Assembly: GCA_965661945.1 (NCBI GenBank)
Contig: CBFIFP010000003.1
Coordinates: 310,001-374,000, forward strand
Length of the DNA stretch: 64,000 bases
Reading direction: 5' to 3'
Source: JAJRPT01 sp965661945
Lineage (GTDB): Bacteria > Bacteroidota > Ignavibacteria > Kapaibacteriales > UBA2268
The notes beneath the pieces are model-generated. The model saw nothing but the letters and a program-made list of their open reading frames with translations, had not been told where the DNA came from and did not search any database. The position numbers and the translations under genes are program-made. Numbering within the stretch: position 1 is the first letter of the stretch; every line of letters starts with the position of its first letter. Below are positions 1-11,200 of this stretch, piece after piece.

Positions 1-1
1 A

Positions 2-2014
2 CTCGAAAACAATAATTTCATTAGATTTAAATTTACCGGTACAAAACAAAATACGTTTGGACTAAATACAAAAGTTAATATTTGGGTTGATGGAAAGTTT
101 CAATCTAATGAATTAACTCTCACTCGTGGGTTTTCCTCTAGCGTTGAACCTATTCTTCACTTTGGACTATCAAATTATGAAAAAATAGATAGCGCTGAAG
201 TAATTTGGTTAGGTGGTAAAAAGCAAATACTTTATAATTTAGAAGCAAATAAAGTGCACACTATTAAATTTGAAGATGCTAATTTAACACATAATTACTC
301 TAAACCAGAAGCAAAGTACTTTAAAGAAAATAAAAAAATTGTTCCTCAACTTGTTTATGAAGAAAAAGAATTTGATGACTATGAAAGAGAAATTCTTATA
401 CCTCATAAAATGTCTCAACTCGGAGGTGGAATTGCAATTGGTGATTATAATCTTAACGGGACTTCGGATTTCTATTTCCCTGGCTCAAATGGTTATCCAG
501 GTCAATTTTTTAAATTCTCATCAAATTATAGATTCGCTAACAAAAATATTAAAGATTTTATAAAAGATAGTATTTTTGAAGATAAAGGAGCGTTATTTTT
601 TGATGCCGATGGAGATAAAGATTTAGATTTATATGTTACAAGTGGAGGAAATCAATTTGAGAATGGTAGCCCTAACTATCAGGATAGACTCTACATTAAT
701 AAAAACAAAGAACAAGGATTTGTCAAAGAAAAAAAGGCACTACCAGAAATGAATACTTCAACCGGATGCGTAGTTGCTGCTGACTTTGATAAAGATGGAG
801 ATTTAGATTTGTTTGTTGGTGGTAGACAAACACCAGGTAAATATCCTTACCCAGCCCGATCATACATATTAAGAAATGATAATGGTGTATTTAATGATGT
901 TACAGAACAAATAGCTCCTGAGTTAAAAGAAATCGGAATGGTAACATCTGCTATTTGGACTGATTTTGATAATGATAACGACAGAGATTTAATTGTAGTA
1001 GGGGAGTGGATGCCTATTACGTTCTTTGAGAATAGAGATGGAAAACTAGTAAATACAACCGATAAACTTTTTGCAAAAGAAAATGTTGGTTGGTGGTGGA
1101 GTATAGTCGGAGGTGATTTTGATAATGATGGAGATATTGACTATATAGCTGGTAATCTTGGATATAACTATAAATATCAAGCATCAGTAGAAGAACCATT
1201 TACTATATATAGTAAAGACTTTGATGATAATGGTCAGAATGATATTGTTTTAAGTTATTATGATATTGATGGTAATTGCTACCCTCTAAGAGGACGTTCT
1301 TGTTCATCACAACAAATTCCAGATATTAAAGAAAAGTTTCCCACATACGATTTATTTTCAGAAGCAACTTTAACTGATGTGTATAGTAAAAAAGATTTAA
1401 ATGAAGCATTAAAATATGATGCAACAAATTTTGCTTCTGTATATATAGAAAATAAAGGTAACGGTCAATTTGAAATCAAACCATTACCAGATCTTGCTCA
1501 AATATCTACAGTATTTGGAATATTACCATTTGATTACGACGGCGACGGTAATTTGGATATTCTATTATCCGGAAACTTTTATCACGCTGAGATTGAAACT
1601 CCTAGGGCAGATGCTTCTATTGGATTACTTGCTCTTGGTGATGGTAAAGGTAATTTTAAACCTATTGATGCTAATGAAACTGGAATTACTGCAAAATATG
1701 ACGCAAAAGGACTTGCTCTTCTGCAAACAGGACCTTTTCAACTGAATGTAGTTGTTGTTAATAATAATTCTGAGGTTCAATATTATGATGTGAATTTAGA
1801 TAAAGTAAAACAACTTTATTACATCAACCCTAATATTGATTATGCCCTTGCAACACTTAAAAATGGCAAGATTAGAAAACAAGAATTTTATTATGGTTCA
1901 GGATATTTAACACAAAATTCAAGATTTTTTCCAATATATGACTACATTAATACGTTTAAGTTAATTGACAGAAACTCAAAAACGCAAGAAGTAAATGTTG
2001 GAACAACAGAATAA
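2..2014 (+). CDS. VCBS/FG-GAP repeat protein with ASPIC/UnbV domain, 5' truncated by window
   Basis: The reading frame is open to the window edge, so the start lies outside; 670 residues are visible. The first ~80 residues resemble an ASPIC/UnbV (CRTAC1-type) domain, with a GF-S-S block, HFGLSNYEKIDSAEVIW and a closing beta strand. Behind it come at least six VCBS/FG-GAP blades with calcium-binding D-x-D-x-D-G-x-x-D loops (DADGDKDLD, DFDKDGDLD, DFDNDNDRD, DFDNDGDID, DYDGDGNLD). Such proteins are beta-propellers, exported and usually surface-located in Bacteroidota. No sorting domain is seen at the C-terminus. The last 20 nt overlap the next gene, which suggests co-translation. Family call is firm; substrate or partner is unknown. 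Confidence 0.85.
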   Translation, partial: LENNNFIRFKFTGTKQNTFGLNTKVNIWVDGKFQSNELTLTRGFSSSVEPILHFGLSNYEKIDSAEVIWLGGKKQILYNLEANKVHTIKFEDANLTHNYSKPEAKYFKENKKIVPQLVYEEKEFDDYEREILIPHKMSQLGGGIAIGDYNLNGTSDFYFPGSNGYPGQFFKFSSNYRFANKNIKDFIKDSIFEDKGALFFDADGDKDLDLYVTSGGNQFENGSPNYQDRLYINKNKEQGFVKEKKALPEMNTSTGCVVAADFDKDGDLDLFVGGRQTPGKYPYPARSYILRNDNGVFNDVTEQIAPELKEIGMVTSAIWTDFDNDNDRDLIVVGEWMPITFFENRDGKLVNTTDKLFAKENVGWWWSIVGGDFDNDGDIDYIAGNLGYNYKYQASVEEPFTIYSKDFDDNGQNDIVLSYYDIDGNCYPLRGRSCSSQQIPDIKEKFPTYDLFSEATLTDVYSKKDLNEALKYDATNFASVYIENKGNGQFEIKPLPDLAQISTVFGILPFDYDGDGNLDILLSGNFYHAEIETPRADASIGLLALGDGKGNFKPIDANETGITAKYDAKGLALLQTGPFQLNVVVVNNNSEVQYYDVNLDKVKQLYYINPNIDYALATLKNGKIRKQEFYYGSGYLTQNSRFFPIYDYINTFKLIDRNSKTQEVNVGTTE

Positions 2015-2870
2015 ATTCCAATGGCGGTTTTTAACTGCCATTTTCTTTATATTAGCTTTAAATAATCTTGAAGCAAAAGATGATGAGAAAGATTTTGAAT
2101 ATTTTTTTAAGAAACTATATCAAAATAAGTTAGAAGAATTAAATCACCCTGTTTTATCTTTAAAACTTAGAAATCCAGATATATTTTTACCTACCCCTTT
2201 TGAGAATAAAGCTCTTCCTAAGGGGTACTCTTACGAATTTTACTATGGATTTTTCAGAAAAAGCCAAGAATACTATTATGATGATTTTTTTTATCATTCC
2301 CATGAATATACCTTTGGAGGAAATACTTCATCTAAATTAAACCCTAATGCTGATTTTGGTAGATTACTTGACTCTTGGAGGTGGGGAATAGGTTGGCAAA
2401 ATGGATTTGGATATGATTTAAAAAATACTGAGATTTATTTAATTCATAAAGGTAGTTTTAATTGGACTAACCTTATGTTTAATTTTTACGAAGAAGATGA
2501 GACCCTAAGAAGTTTTACAGATGAACTGAGATTTGGACAGAGTTATGGTTCCGGGGTTATGTTAAAAGTAGGTGGACCTTTTCATATTTCCTTAACTTAT
2601 GAAAAAAGTTTAATTCATAGAAGATATGTTTTTGGAGAACATTTGGTTTCATGGGGATTAGAGAATGTGCTTCAAAGAGCTGTTGATGTATTTGAATATG
2701 AACTTTCTTACAAGTTTGGTAAAATGTATCCTGTATATTATCTAGCATACAAAACTGCTATATCTGCCCTCATTTATAGACTAAGAGAAGATAATATAAA
2801 TTTTCCTTATAATTCTGAAAGACCATTAGTTGCTAATAGCATTAATGTTACGTTTAATTTTATTTTTTAA
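1995..2870 (+). CDS. Probable outer-membrane beta-barrel protein, unknown function
   Basis: A 291-residue protein with an N-terminal hydrophobic segment (about residues 10-24, FLTAIFFILALNN) that fits a Sec signal peptide. The mature part is rich in aromatic residues and in alternating polar/hydrophobic strands, and it ends in Phe after NVTFNF, the usual C-terminal signature of BAM-inserted outer-membrane barrels. The start overlaps the 3' end of the upstream VCBS gene by 20 nt, so the two are probably expressed together; a surface propeller plus barrel pairing is an inference. I do not recognise a named family. Confidence 0.6.
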   Translation: MLEQQNKFQWRFLTAIFFILALNNLEAKDDEKDFEYFFKKLYQNKLEELNHPVLSLKLRNPDIFLPTPFENKALPKGYSYEFYYGFFRKSQEYYYDDFFYHSHEYTFGGNTSSKLNPNADFGRLLDSWRWGIGWQNGFGYDLKNTEIYLIHKGSFNWTNLMFNFYEEDETLRSFTDELRFGQSYGSGVMLKVGGPFHISLTYEKSLIHRRYVFGEHLVSWGLENVLQRAVDVFEYELSYKFGKMYPVYYLAYKTAISALIYRLREDNINFPYNSERPLVANSINVTFNFIF

Positions 2871-2893
2871 TATAATTTTATAAATAAATAAAC

Positions 2894-4096
2894 TTATTTA
2901 AACCCTAAGCTGCAGATTGAAACTGCTGACTTTGTGTCCTCTTCATACCAAAAACGATAATGAAATTTTGAAGCTGATTTTGGCTGGGTGAGGTCTAAGG
3001 TTGCAAAAAATGGAAATAATCCGCAAACCCGCTTTGTATCTAACTCAGATGAGGTTTGTTTGAAAAAATTTAGTTTATCTATATTTGTTAATTTTTCAAT
3101 AATTTGTGTATCAAATTCTTTAACTTTATTCTCAATTTCTTTTGCATCTTCTTTGTCTCCAAATTTCTGACCAATATGTGATAAATCTCCACTAGCAAGG
3201 AACAAAGTCTTTTTATTGTATTTAGCAATTGTGTTGCGTAAATTATCAATAAAATCAATGTATTGAGGACTATCTAATGGCGAAGTATTTCTATCACTAT
3301 AATTGTGAGTTGAACCAGTTAAAATTGGCAATATTTTAAATTTTTTTGAACCCATTATATGCTGTAGTATTACAAGATGCAATTCAATTGAATGTTCATT
3401 TAAATGTGCTAAATCATCATAATTCAATGGAAAATGGACTTTATCTTCAAGTAGTTTTAATATCTCTTTATCTGTTTCTACTTCGCCATAAGGGGTTATA
3501 TAATTTTTTTTTGTTAGCATAAAATCACCAGATGACCGATAGTGTCCTGTTCCAATTATCACTATAAGTTCTACATCTTTAATATCCAATGAGTTGAATG
3601 CTTTTGAATATGTTTTATGAGTATCTTTGCCTGTTCTATAATCAAGATGAGGGGCAAATATAATTGGATATTTTTCTTTTGTATTTTCTGATGAATTTAA
3701 AAGATAATTTAAGTATGTTGTTAATTCATAAGTGTTTGCAGGATATGTTGTTCCTGCACATACTGATGGTCTAACTTCAGATATTAAATATTTATTTATT
3801 CTTATTTTTTGTTGATTTACTTCATCCGTTTCTAAAAATCCATTTTGGGCGAGCAAATTAGCAAACCCTATTAAATTATATAATTTATCTTCTTTGTATT
3901 TGAGAATTTGCATTAAGTTGTTGATTGTATTTTTACCATCAATTAACTTTATAATCTCTAATTCTTCTTCTTGAAATGCTATTGGTTGCTTTACTAAACC
4001 CAAATCATCGTAAATTATAAAATACTTAATACCTTGCTGGATGATTTCGTTATATTTTAAATCATCTCTTAAATTAGGAATTGGTATTTCTGTCAT
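2894..4096 (-). CDS. AmmeMemoRadiSam system protein B (Memo family) with N-terminal winged-helix/PqqD-like domain
   Basis: Residues ~110-400 match the Memo/AmmeMemoRadiSam B family, related to the LigB-type dioxygenase fold: APHLDYRTG (His150), GTGHYRS (His185), ASGDLSHIGQKFG and a C-terminal RVCGLFPF correspond to the metal-site His/His/His/Cys of human Memo. Residues 1-95 form a separate domain whose EEELEIIKLIDGKNTINNL block looks like a PqqD-like or winged-helix peptide-binding module. The usual partners (AmmeMemoRadiSam A and a radical SAM protein) are not in this window. Its ATG overlaps the stop of the upstream dehydrogenase (ATGA), so translation is coupled. Biochemical role unknown. 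Confidence 0.85.
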   Translation of the reverse strand: MTEIPIPNLRDDLKYNEIIQQGIKYFIIYDDLGLVKQPIAFQEEELEIIKLIDGKNTINNLMQILKYKEDKLYNLIGFANLLAQNGFLETDEVNQQKIRINKYLISEVRPSVCAGTTYPANTYELTTYLNYLLNSSENTKEKYPIIFAPHLDYRTGKDTHKTYSKAFNSLDIKDVELIVIIGTGHYRSSGDFMLTKKNYITPYGEVETDKEILKLLEDKVHFPLNYDDLAHLNEHSIELHLVILQHIMGSKKFKILPILTGSTHNYSDRNTSPLDSPQYIDFIDNLRNTIAKYNKKTLFLASGDLSHIGQKFGDKEDAKEIENKVKEFDTQIIEKLTNIDKLNFFKQTSSELDTKRVCGLFPFFATLDLTQPKSASKFHYRFWYEEDTKSAVSICSLGFK

Positions 4097-4800
4097 AAGT
4101 CCCCAAGTTTTGGTCTTAATACTATTTCTTCGGGTATCATTCTACTGTTTAATGATAAAGTTAAAGTTGAAAGAATGGCTTCGGCTATATCTTCTGATTC
4201 CATCATTTTTCCAATTCTTTCTGATTTGGTTGATTCGTCCCAAAGAGGTGTTTCAGTTGCTCCTGGGAATATATCAATTATGTCAATACCTTTGTTTCTA
4301 ACTTCTTGCCTCAAGGAGCTTGTTAGTCCTTGTAGTGCTAGTTTTGAAGCAGAATAAGCGGTATTGAATGGAAATACTTTTTTAGTAACAATTGAATTTA
4401 TATTTATGATTTTTCCAAATTTGTTTTCAAGCATATTTGGTAAAAAAGCTTTGATGCAATTTATTACACTAAAGAAGTTTATATCAAATATATTTCTATA
4501 ATCTTTTATATCTGTATCTACAAATTCTTTAAAAAATGCTGTACCAGCGTTATTTATTAATACATTGATAATTAAGTTATTATCAGAAATTTGTTTATAC
4601 ATTTTTTCTACATCTTCTTCTTTACTTACATCGGCTTTTATGAATAGAATATTATTTTGATTTAATATTTCAATGTTTTTTTGAGTTCTGCCGCATACTA
4701 TTACTTTATTTACTTTTTTAGAAAGTAATATTGCTGTTTCGAGCCCTATTCCGCTAGTTCCACCGGTTATTAATATATTTAATTGGTTTAGTGTTTTCAT
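4093..4800 (-). CDS. Short-chain dehydrogenase/reductase (SDR)
   Basis: A 235-residue classical SDR. The Rossmann nucleotide-binding motif TGGTSGIG is at residues 12-19, the NNAG motif at 83-86, the catalytic serine near 136 (NINSIV), and the Y-x-x-x-K pair at Tyr149/Lys153 (YSASK). PGATETPLW follows, as usual. CGRT at residues 36-39, in place of an acidic residue after beta-2, hints at NADPH use. Length is normal for the family and all catalytic residues are present. It is the first gene of a two-gene unit with the Memo protein (4-nt overlap). The substrate cannot be told from sequence. Confidence 0.85.
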   Translation of the reverse strand: MKTLNQLNILITGGTSGIGLETAILLSKKVNKVIVCGRTQKNIEILNQNNILFIKADVSKEEDVEKMYKQISDNNLIINVLINNAGTAFFKEFVDTDIKDYRNIFDINFFSVINCIKAFLPNMLENKFGKIININSIVTKKVFPFNTAYSASKLALQGLTSSLRQEVRNKGIDIIDIFPGATETPLWDESTKSERIGKMMESEDIAEAILSTLTLSLNSRMIPEEIVLRPKLGDL

Positions 4801-5271
4801 TGATTTTTTAGTTTAAAATTTTATGTTATGACGATTTCAATCTGTTAAGATTGTGAAAAAGCTAAAATATGCCTAAGGTAAGTAGATTATTTATTTAAAT
4901 ATAATACTGTTTATTTATATATAAAATTATTTTAAATTTTATGAATTTTGCAGGTTTTTACAATTTTTATTTCTTTAAAATTTGTATCTTTAAATATATT
5001 ATGTATTTACAAATTATGGCTAATATTGTGTGCAGATATGTATGTAAACTAAATTTGTTTTATATGTCAAAGAACTTTTGTTTTAAAGAAAATAAATAAT
5101 ACGAAATTAAGGTGTTTATATTATTTATCAAGTGTGTTATTTTTAATTTATTTTTTATTTTGTTTTAAGGATGTGAGGTTTATGTGTAAGTTATTGGTAT
5201 GAATGAGTTGTGAAAGAACACACCCCTAAATCCCCTCTCAAGATGAGACTTTTTGAATTTTAGAAATTTTT
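4801..5271. other. Intergenic region without a supported gene (471 bp)
   Basis: Very AT-rich. It must hold the promoter of the SDR/Memo unit on the minus strand, but no convincing promoter box was found. A 6-bp hairpin (CAATCT/AGATTG) lies near 4840-4855 without a U-tract. At 5221-5254 there is a C-rich patch (CACCCCTAAATCCCCTCTCA) of a kind that recurs between genes in FCB genomes, here apparently degenerate: its inverted half is disrupted. No open frame with coding character was seen on either strand. Confidence 0.5.
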
Positions 5272-7503
5272 CTACTCCATCACCATTACTTTCTGTGTTC
5301 TTGTTTCTGTACCATGTTTTATATTAACAATATAAATACCTGCTTGTTCACCGCTGGTATCCCAAATTATATGTCCGTTGTAGTTTGTTTCTTTGTTTAT
5401 GCTTAGTTTATTTTCAATGTTAATTTTTATTCCTGCTAAGTTGTAGATTTCTATATCTTCAACAGTAAATGGTAAAGCACTATCCCAATAAGTGCTAATT
5501 TTGACTTCTTGTTTTGTTGGTTGTGGAAATGGAGGAAAAGTATAGAGATAGTTTCGTTCTTCTGTTTTTTCGACTGAAGTAAGAGTGATTCCAAGTTCTT
5601 CTAAATCTCTATAGAATATACCTGATTGCGAACAAAATAAAATTTTATCACCATATAAATGAAATTCCCCACCACTTATTTTAGCATTTGTTGTTAGTCC
5701 ATCATTTATTTTTTCAAATATGTCGCCATTATCCTTTGATAAAAATATACCACTTTGAGTACTTAAAAACACATATTCATCAACATTAAAAATATTTTTT
5801 GGCCAAAAATTTGAATACTTGCTAAATTTATAATTTAAATTTATCCAGCTATCACCATTATTTTTTGACTTTATAACATTTAAAGTTGAAGGTTCAACAA
5901 CCCCACCAGAATGTGTTATTACAAAAACAACATTTTTATCAATGGAAACATCGAAAATTCTTGTATTTGTGTTTAATTGGTGCGAATAATCTATCCAATT
6001 TTTTAAATTAATGTCTGATTCTAAAATCACACCAGTACCGTAATAAATTATTTTATTTTTAAATCTTTTTAGACTATGTATCTTTGATAATAAATCATTT
6101 ATTTTTGAATCGTTAGTTTTGAAAGGAATTAATTCATTATTAAATGAAATTGAAATTGAAATGCCATTATTAAATGTAACTACAAGTAAAGTATCTCTAT
6201 TTAGAATAAACAAATCACTTATATTTAAGTTAGTTAATTCTGAATATAAAATAATATTTTCCCAAGATAAACCAGAATTAGTAGAATAAAGTAAAGTTTT
6301 ATTAGATGCATTTGGAGATAAAGGCAAATATGAACAGACTAAATTATCTTCAAATTTTGACAAATGTGATAACTCTAATGTAGAATCCGACTTAAAAATA
6401 ATCGTATTGTCTAATCCCAAATTTTCATTTAAATCAATATTTTTACTTGCAATATAAATCTTTGTGTAATCAATTTCAAAATCCCTTAAAATACTATTTT
6501 TTACAAAATTCAATTGTATATAGTTATTAAATTCATTATCGTTTGAATAATAACAATAATCATTTGAATAATCTTGTTCCAAAGCCCTAATAAACAATTT
6601 CTCAAATCCATAATAAACTTTCCAAATTTTATTTGATTTGAAAAATGATATTTCTTCCCATCCTTTAAATAAATCTTTTGCTTTATACAATCCATTTTCA
6701 GTTGCTAAATACACAGTATCTCTAATTATTTCAATATCATTGACTTTAGCACCAACAACAAGTGTTCCTGGACTTTTCCATGTAACTCCTAGATCTTCAC
6801 TATAATAAAACCCATTTTCACCACCTACATAAATATTATCTTTATTTATTTTTAGACATTTCAAATTTTCAGTATTTAGACCAATATTTCTTTCTTCCCA
6901 AGTTGAACCATTATTTGTAGATATCTGTATTCCACCTTTTTTTAAACCACCACCAATTACATTACCTCCTTTTTTTGCTACTACAATTGTATCATTTTTA
7001 ACTTGAATCTTATGTGGTTTAAATTCTGACTCTTCAAAAGAAATAGTACTATCCCATGTCATACCAAAATCTGTACTTTTATATATTTTTCTTGGGATTA
7101 TTGAAAGTAAATATATGCTATTATTTTCAATTTTAAAATCTAAAAATAACATATTCGAATCTAATTTATAAATTAAATTACTCCAATTTTTACCTTTATC
7201 ATTTGAATAATAAACAAATTGTTTTTCCACTTTAAAAGTTGAAAATGTAGATATAACACTCAAATTATTTTCAACTTCAATCTGTTCAATATCGTCACGA
7301 TTTTCAGGGAGACCGTTTGTTCTTTTTTCCCAATTTATACCCTCATCAAAGCTAAAGTAAACATCAAAATCACTTCCGATTAAAAAATCATTTCCTGAAT
7401 TTAAATTTCTTATAGATTGAGTCGATTTTGGACTTTCTATTTCTTGCCATTGAGTAAAAAGTTGTGTTTGTATTAAAATCACTAATAGTAGAATTATTTT
7501 CAT
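5272..7503 (-). CDS. T9SS-exported Asp-box (sortilin/BNR-like) beta-propeller protein
   Basis: A 743-residue protein with an N-terminal signal peptide (residues ~1-17). At least five Asp-box motifs S-x-D-x-G-x-T-W or close variants are visible (YFSFDEGINW, YSNDKGKNW, KSTDFGMTW, STNNGSTW, YSEDLGVTW), spaced as in sialidase or photosystem-assembly-type beta-propellers. The last ~85 residues form a T9SS type A sorting domain: FPPFPQPTKQEV, then VEDIEIYNLAGIKI, a WDTSGEQAGIYIVNI strand and a basic TRTQKVMV end. It is therefore likely secreted through type IX secretion and anchored at the cell surface. No catalytic residues of a sialidase are evident. It stands alone with its own upstream region. 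Confidence 0.85.
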   Translation of the reverse strand: MKIILLLVILIQTQLFTQWQEIESPKSTQSIRNLNSGNDFLIGSDFDVYFSFDEGINWEKRTNGLPENRDDIEQIEVENNLSVISTFSTFKVEKQFVYYSNDKGKNWSNLIYKLDSNMLFLDFKIENNSIYLLSIIPRKIYKSTDFGMTWDSTISFEESEFKPHKIQVKNDTIVVAKKGGNVIGGGLKKGGIQISTNNGSTWEERNIGLNTENLKCLKINKDNIYVGGENGFYYSEDLGVTWKSPGTLVVGAKVNDIEIIRDTVYLATENGLYKAKDLFKGWEEISFFKSNKIWKVYYGFEKLFIRALEQDYSNDYCYYSNDNEFNNYIQLNFVKNSILRDFEIDYTKIYIASKNIDLNENLGLDNTIIFKSDSTLELSHLSKFEDNLVCSYLPLSPNASNKTLLYSTNSGLSWENIILYSELTNLNISDLFILNRDTLLVVTFNNGISISISFNNELIPFKTNDSKINDLLSKIHSLKRFKNKIIYYGTGVILESDINLKNWIDYSHQLNTNTRIFDVSIDKNVVFVITHSGGVVEPSTLNVIKSKNNGDSWINLNYKFSKYSNFWPKNIFNVDEYVFLSTQSGIFLSKDNGDIFEKINDGLTTNAKISGGEFHLYGDKILFCSQSGIFYRDLEELGITLTSVEKTEERNYLYTFPPFPQPTKQEVKISTYWDSALPFTVEDIEIYNLAGIKINIENKLSINKETNYNGHIIWDTSGEQAGIYIVNIKHGTETRTQKVMVME

Positions 7504-7664
7504 TTTATTTTCCTTTTAAATAAGCAAACATTTGTGTTGGGAAACTACTAAAAAAATAGTAAAATGACATTTAATGTTAATATCATAGTTGCAAATTAAA
7601 ACATTTTTTTTTTCTATTATGAAAATTCAATCTATTAAATTAATTTGTTTTATGCAAGTTTTTA

Positions 7665-8288
7665 TTAAGTTTTTGGGATGAATTTTTGGACGTACAGCGG
7701 TGTGAATTTGTTAGAATCTTCAAATTTGTTATAATTATAAAAATTATGTGAAAGCTCGATTAAATTATTTATATCTTGCTTTTGTTCTTTGATATGATAT
7801 TTTTCGGGAAATTCTCCTGCTTTTATGTCATTTTCAATTTCTGAATAATCAAATTCATCTGTGTCTATAAGACTTACTTGGTTTAGTTCGTTTAAATTTT
7901 CATCAAATTTATTATAATAATAATATGGTCCATGTGATTTTATCATTACCGTTATATTATTACTTTTATTTTTATGCTGATTAGCCCAGACTAAAGTTGA
8001 TGGAATTGCAATTAGTTTTGGACTGTTTCCAAAAGTTAATGCTTTTGCAAGAGAGATTCCAACTCTGAGTCCAGTAAATGAACCAGGACCTGATGCAACT
8101 GATACTGCATCCAGATTGTTAACAACTATATTATTTTTATCAAGTATGAATTTTATATTTTTTGCTAACACTTTATCGTGAATATTTTTTTCGTAAACTA
8201 ATATATTATCAATTAGTTTATTATTGTTGCTTAATGCAACTCCACAAAGATTGGAAGAAGATTCTATTGATAAAATTAGGTTATTCAT
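7665..8288 (-). CDS. tsaB: tRNA threonylcarbamoyladenosine biosynthesis protein TsaB
   Basis: A 207-residue ASKHA-fold protein. The N-terminal ILSIESSSNLCGVAL and the family hallmark SGPGSFTGLRVGISLAKAL are intact. TsaB is the dimerising partner of TsaD (with TsaE) in the transfer of threonylcarbamoyl to A37 of ANN-decoding tRNAs. TsaD and TsaE are not in the window. The start overlaps the end of mfd by 8 nt on the same strand, so translation is probably coupled to it. Length is slightly below the E. coli protein (231), which is normal for this phylum. Confidence 0.93.
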   Translation of the reverse strand: MNNLILSIESSSNLCGVALSNNNKLIDNILVYEKNIHDKVLAKNIKFILDKNNIVVNNLDAVSVASGPGSFTGLRVGISLAKALTFGNSPKLIAIPSTLVWANQHKNKSNNITVMIKSHGPYYYYNKFDENLNELNQVSLIDTDEFDYSEIENDIKAGEFPEKYHIKEQKQDINNLIELSHNFYNYNKFEDSNKFTPLYVQKFIPKT

Positions 8289-11200
8289 AGTCTAACTCTT
8301 CTAATGATTTATTAATTTTCCACAAGATTTCCACACTGTGTTGTTTATTTCTTATTGGAATTTCTATGGATAGTTTTTTTCTACCTTGATGAAGTTGAGC
8401 ACCCTCGATTGTTTGTATATGGTCTAGGACTACTGGAAACGCCTTTTGATAAAAGTATTCGTTTTCCTGCTCAGGTAGTTCTATTAACATTTTATTTAGT
8501 TTTAAAACTATTTTAGTAAATCCTGTTTTGATTGCTTGTATGCGGAGTTTTATTACAAATAGTAGATTTATTAATTCATTAGGTAATTTACCATATTTAT
8601 CAATAAATTCTTTCTCCATTTCAGTTAGTTGTTTGTTTTCTCGGATTGAATATAATCTTTTATAATATTCAAATCTATCAGTATCGGATGGAACGTAATC
8701 TTCTGAAATAAAGCAATCATCAGCTGTTTCAATGGCTACATCATTATTTTCTAAAAGTTTAGATGCAAGTTTATCTTCTGTTTCAAATACATTTGCAAAT
8801 TCGTCAATTTTTAGCTCTCTTACTGCTTCGTCAAGTACTTTTTGATAGAGGTCGAAACCAATATCATAAATTGCTCCGCTTTGTTCTGCTCCGAGCAGAT
8901 TACCAGCTCCACGAATTTCCATATCTCTTAATGCTATCTGAAAACCTGAGCCAAGGTCAGTGAATTCTTCTATTGCTTGCAATCGTTGTATTGCTACTTT
9001 ACTAACTTTGGTGTCATTAGGTATAAGGAGGTAGCAAAATGCTTGTAAGTTAGTTCTTCCAACTCTTCCTCGAAGTTGATATAGCTCTGCTAGTCCGAAG
9101 TTTTGAGCTTTATTGATAATCATTGTGTTGGCATTAGGAATATCAAGTCCTGACTCAACTATTTTAGTGGTGCATAATACATCTATTTCACCAGAGATGA
9201 ACTTCTGCATTACGTTTTCAATTTCTTTTGGCTGCATTTGACCGTGTGCAAGTTTAAATTTAATTTGAGGAAGCATTTCTTGTAAATCATACATTAATAG
9301 TTCTAAATCTTGTATTTTATCGTTTACAAAGAATACTTGACCACCTCTTTTAATTTCTTTTGTAATTACTTCACAAATTATGTCTTCATCCCATTGTTGA
9401 ATTTCTGTGTGAATTGGCAAACGGTTTTTAGGGGGTGTTTCCATTATTGATAGATCTCTTGCTCCCATTAATGAGAAATTCAGAGTACGAGGGATAGGGG
9501 TAGCTGTAAGGGTGAGCGTGTCTATTGAAACTCGCATTTCTCTTAGTTTTTCTTTTGCTTTTACTCCGAACCTTTGCTCTTCATCTACAACGAGTAAGCC
9601 CAAATCTTTAAATTCTATATCTTTACTTAATATTCTATGAGTTCCGATTACTATATCAACTTTACCGTGCTTTATATTTTGAACAATTTCATTTTGTTTT
9701 GATTTTGGAACAAAGCGAGATAATACTTGTATATTAACTGGGAACCGGTGTAATCTATCGCGGAAAGACATTAAGTGTTGATGAGCAAGAATAGTAGTTG
9801 GAACTAAAACGGCGGCTTGTTTTCCGCTTTGAACTGCTTTAAATGCGGCTCTAATTGCAATTTCTGTTTTACCGAAACCAACATCGCCGCATAGAAGTCT
9901 ATCCATAGGCATATTTGATTCCATGTCGTTTTTGATTTCTTCTGTTGCTCTTTTTTGGTCTATTGTGTCGTCGTAAATAAAAGATGCTTCGAATTCTTTT
10001 TGCCAAATGCTATCTTTATCAAAGGCATATCCTGGTTGCATTTTTCGTTTGGCGTATAGTTTTATTAATTCACGAGCAATTTCTTTTATCTTCTTCTTAT
10101 GTCTTTGCTTACGTCTTTCCCAATCTGATGAGCCAAGTTTGCTTAATTTTGGTTCTATACCCTCTTGTGCAGAGTATTTCTGTATCTTATTTATATAGTT
10201 CATACTTACGTATAAAACATCTCCGTCTTCAAAAGCAAGTTGAACGCAATCTTGGTAACTATCGCCAAATTTAACTGAACGAAATCCCTCGAACTTGGCT
10301 ACACCCTTATCTTCATGAACTATGTAGTCTCCATTTTTCAATGAGTTAAGCTCTATTATATTTTTCTTTGCTCGAGATTTATTATTTGTTTTTTCACTGA
10401 GACGATTTCTTTGAAATATTTGATGTTCGGTGAACAAGAATGTAGATGTGGAAAACTCAAAGCCAGTTGTTAGAGTGGTATCTAACCAATTTATTTTGTT
10501 GAAAAAATTATCTATTTCTCTTTCGTTATAGATTAAATCGTTTTCAAGATGAGCAAATATAATATTAGATAAACGTTCTAAATAGTTTTTTGATTCTGCA
10601 CTTATAAATATATCAAATCCATATTTTACTTGTTCTAATAGTTGTTTTGTAAGTGCTTGGATTGAAGAATCAAAATTCTTTTGTTCTTTAGAGATTAATT
10701 TTATATCAGCTTTTTCAAAGGAGTTGAAAACTATTTTCTTGAATGTTGATAATTTGTGAAGTTCATCTTTTTCAGTAAAAAATTCTAAATCATCTATAAT
10801 AATTATAGCATTTTTAGGTATTATATCAATGAATTTGATAAACTTACTTTTATCGTTTGAAGTTGAAAATGCTTGAATAATTGAGATGTTATTATATTCT
10901 TTGTTGCTTCGTTGAGAAATTGGGTCGAATTCGCGAATTGATTCAATTTCGTCTCCCCAGAAGTCTAATCGAATAGGATTATTAAATGATATTGGGTAAA
11001 TATCTAATATTCCACCTCTTATAGCTATATCACCAACATCTCCAACGTAATCAGTTCTTTTAAAGCCATTTTTAATAAGTCCATTTGTGAAGTCTGTAAA
11101 ATTTAATTTCTGACCTACTTTTAGGTCTATTTTTGATGTGAAGACTTCCTCTGGTTCTTGTATTTTTTTATCAATTATATCTTTTGTTAGTATAGAGATA

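Noticed and set aside
4840..4855. Hairpin CAATCT/AGATTG as a terminator
   Set aside because: Only 6 bp, no T run on either strand, and it lies upstream of the SDR gene instead of after a gene.
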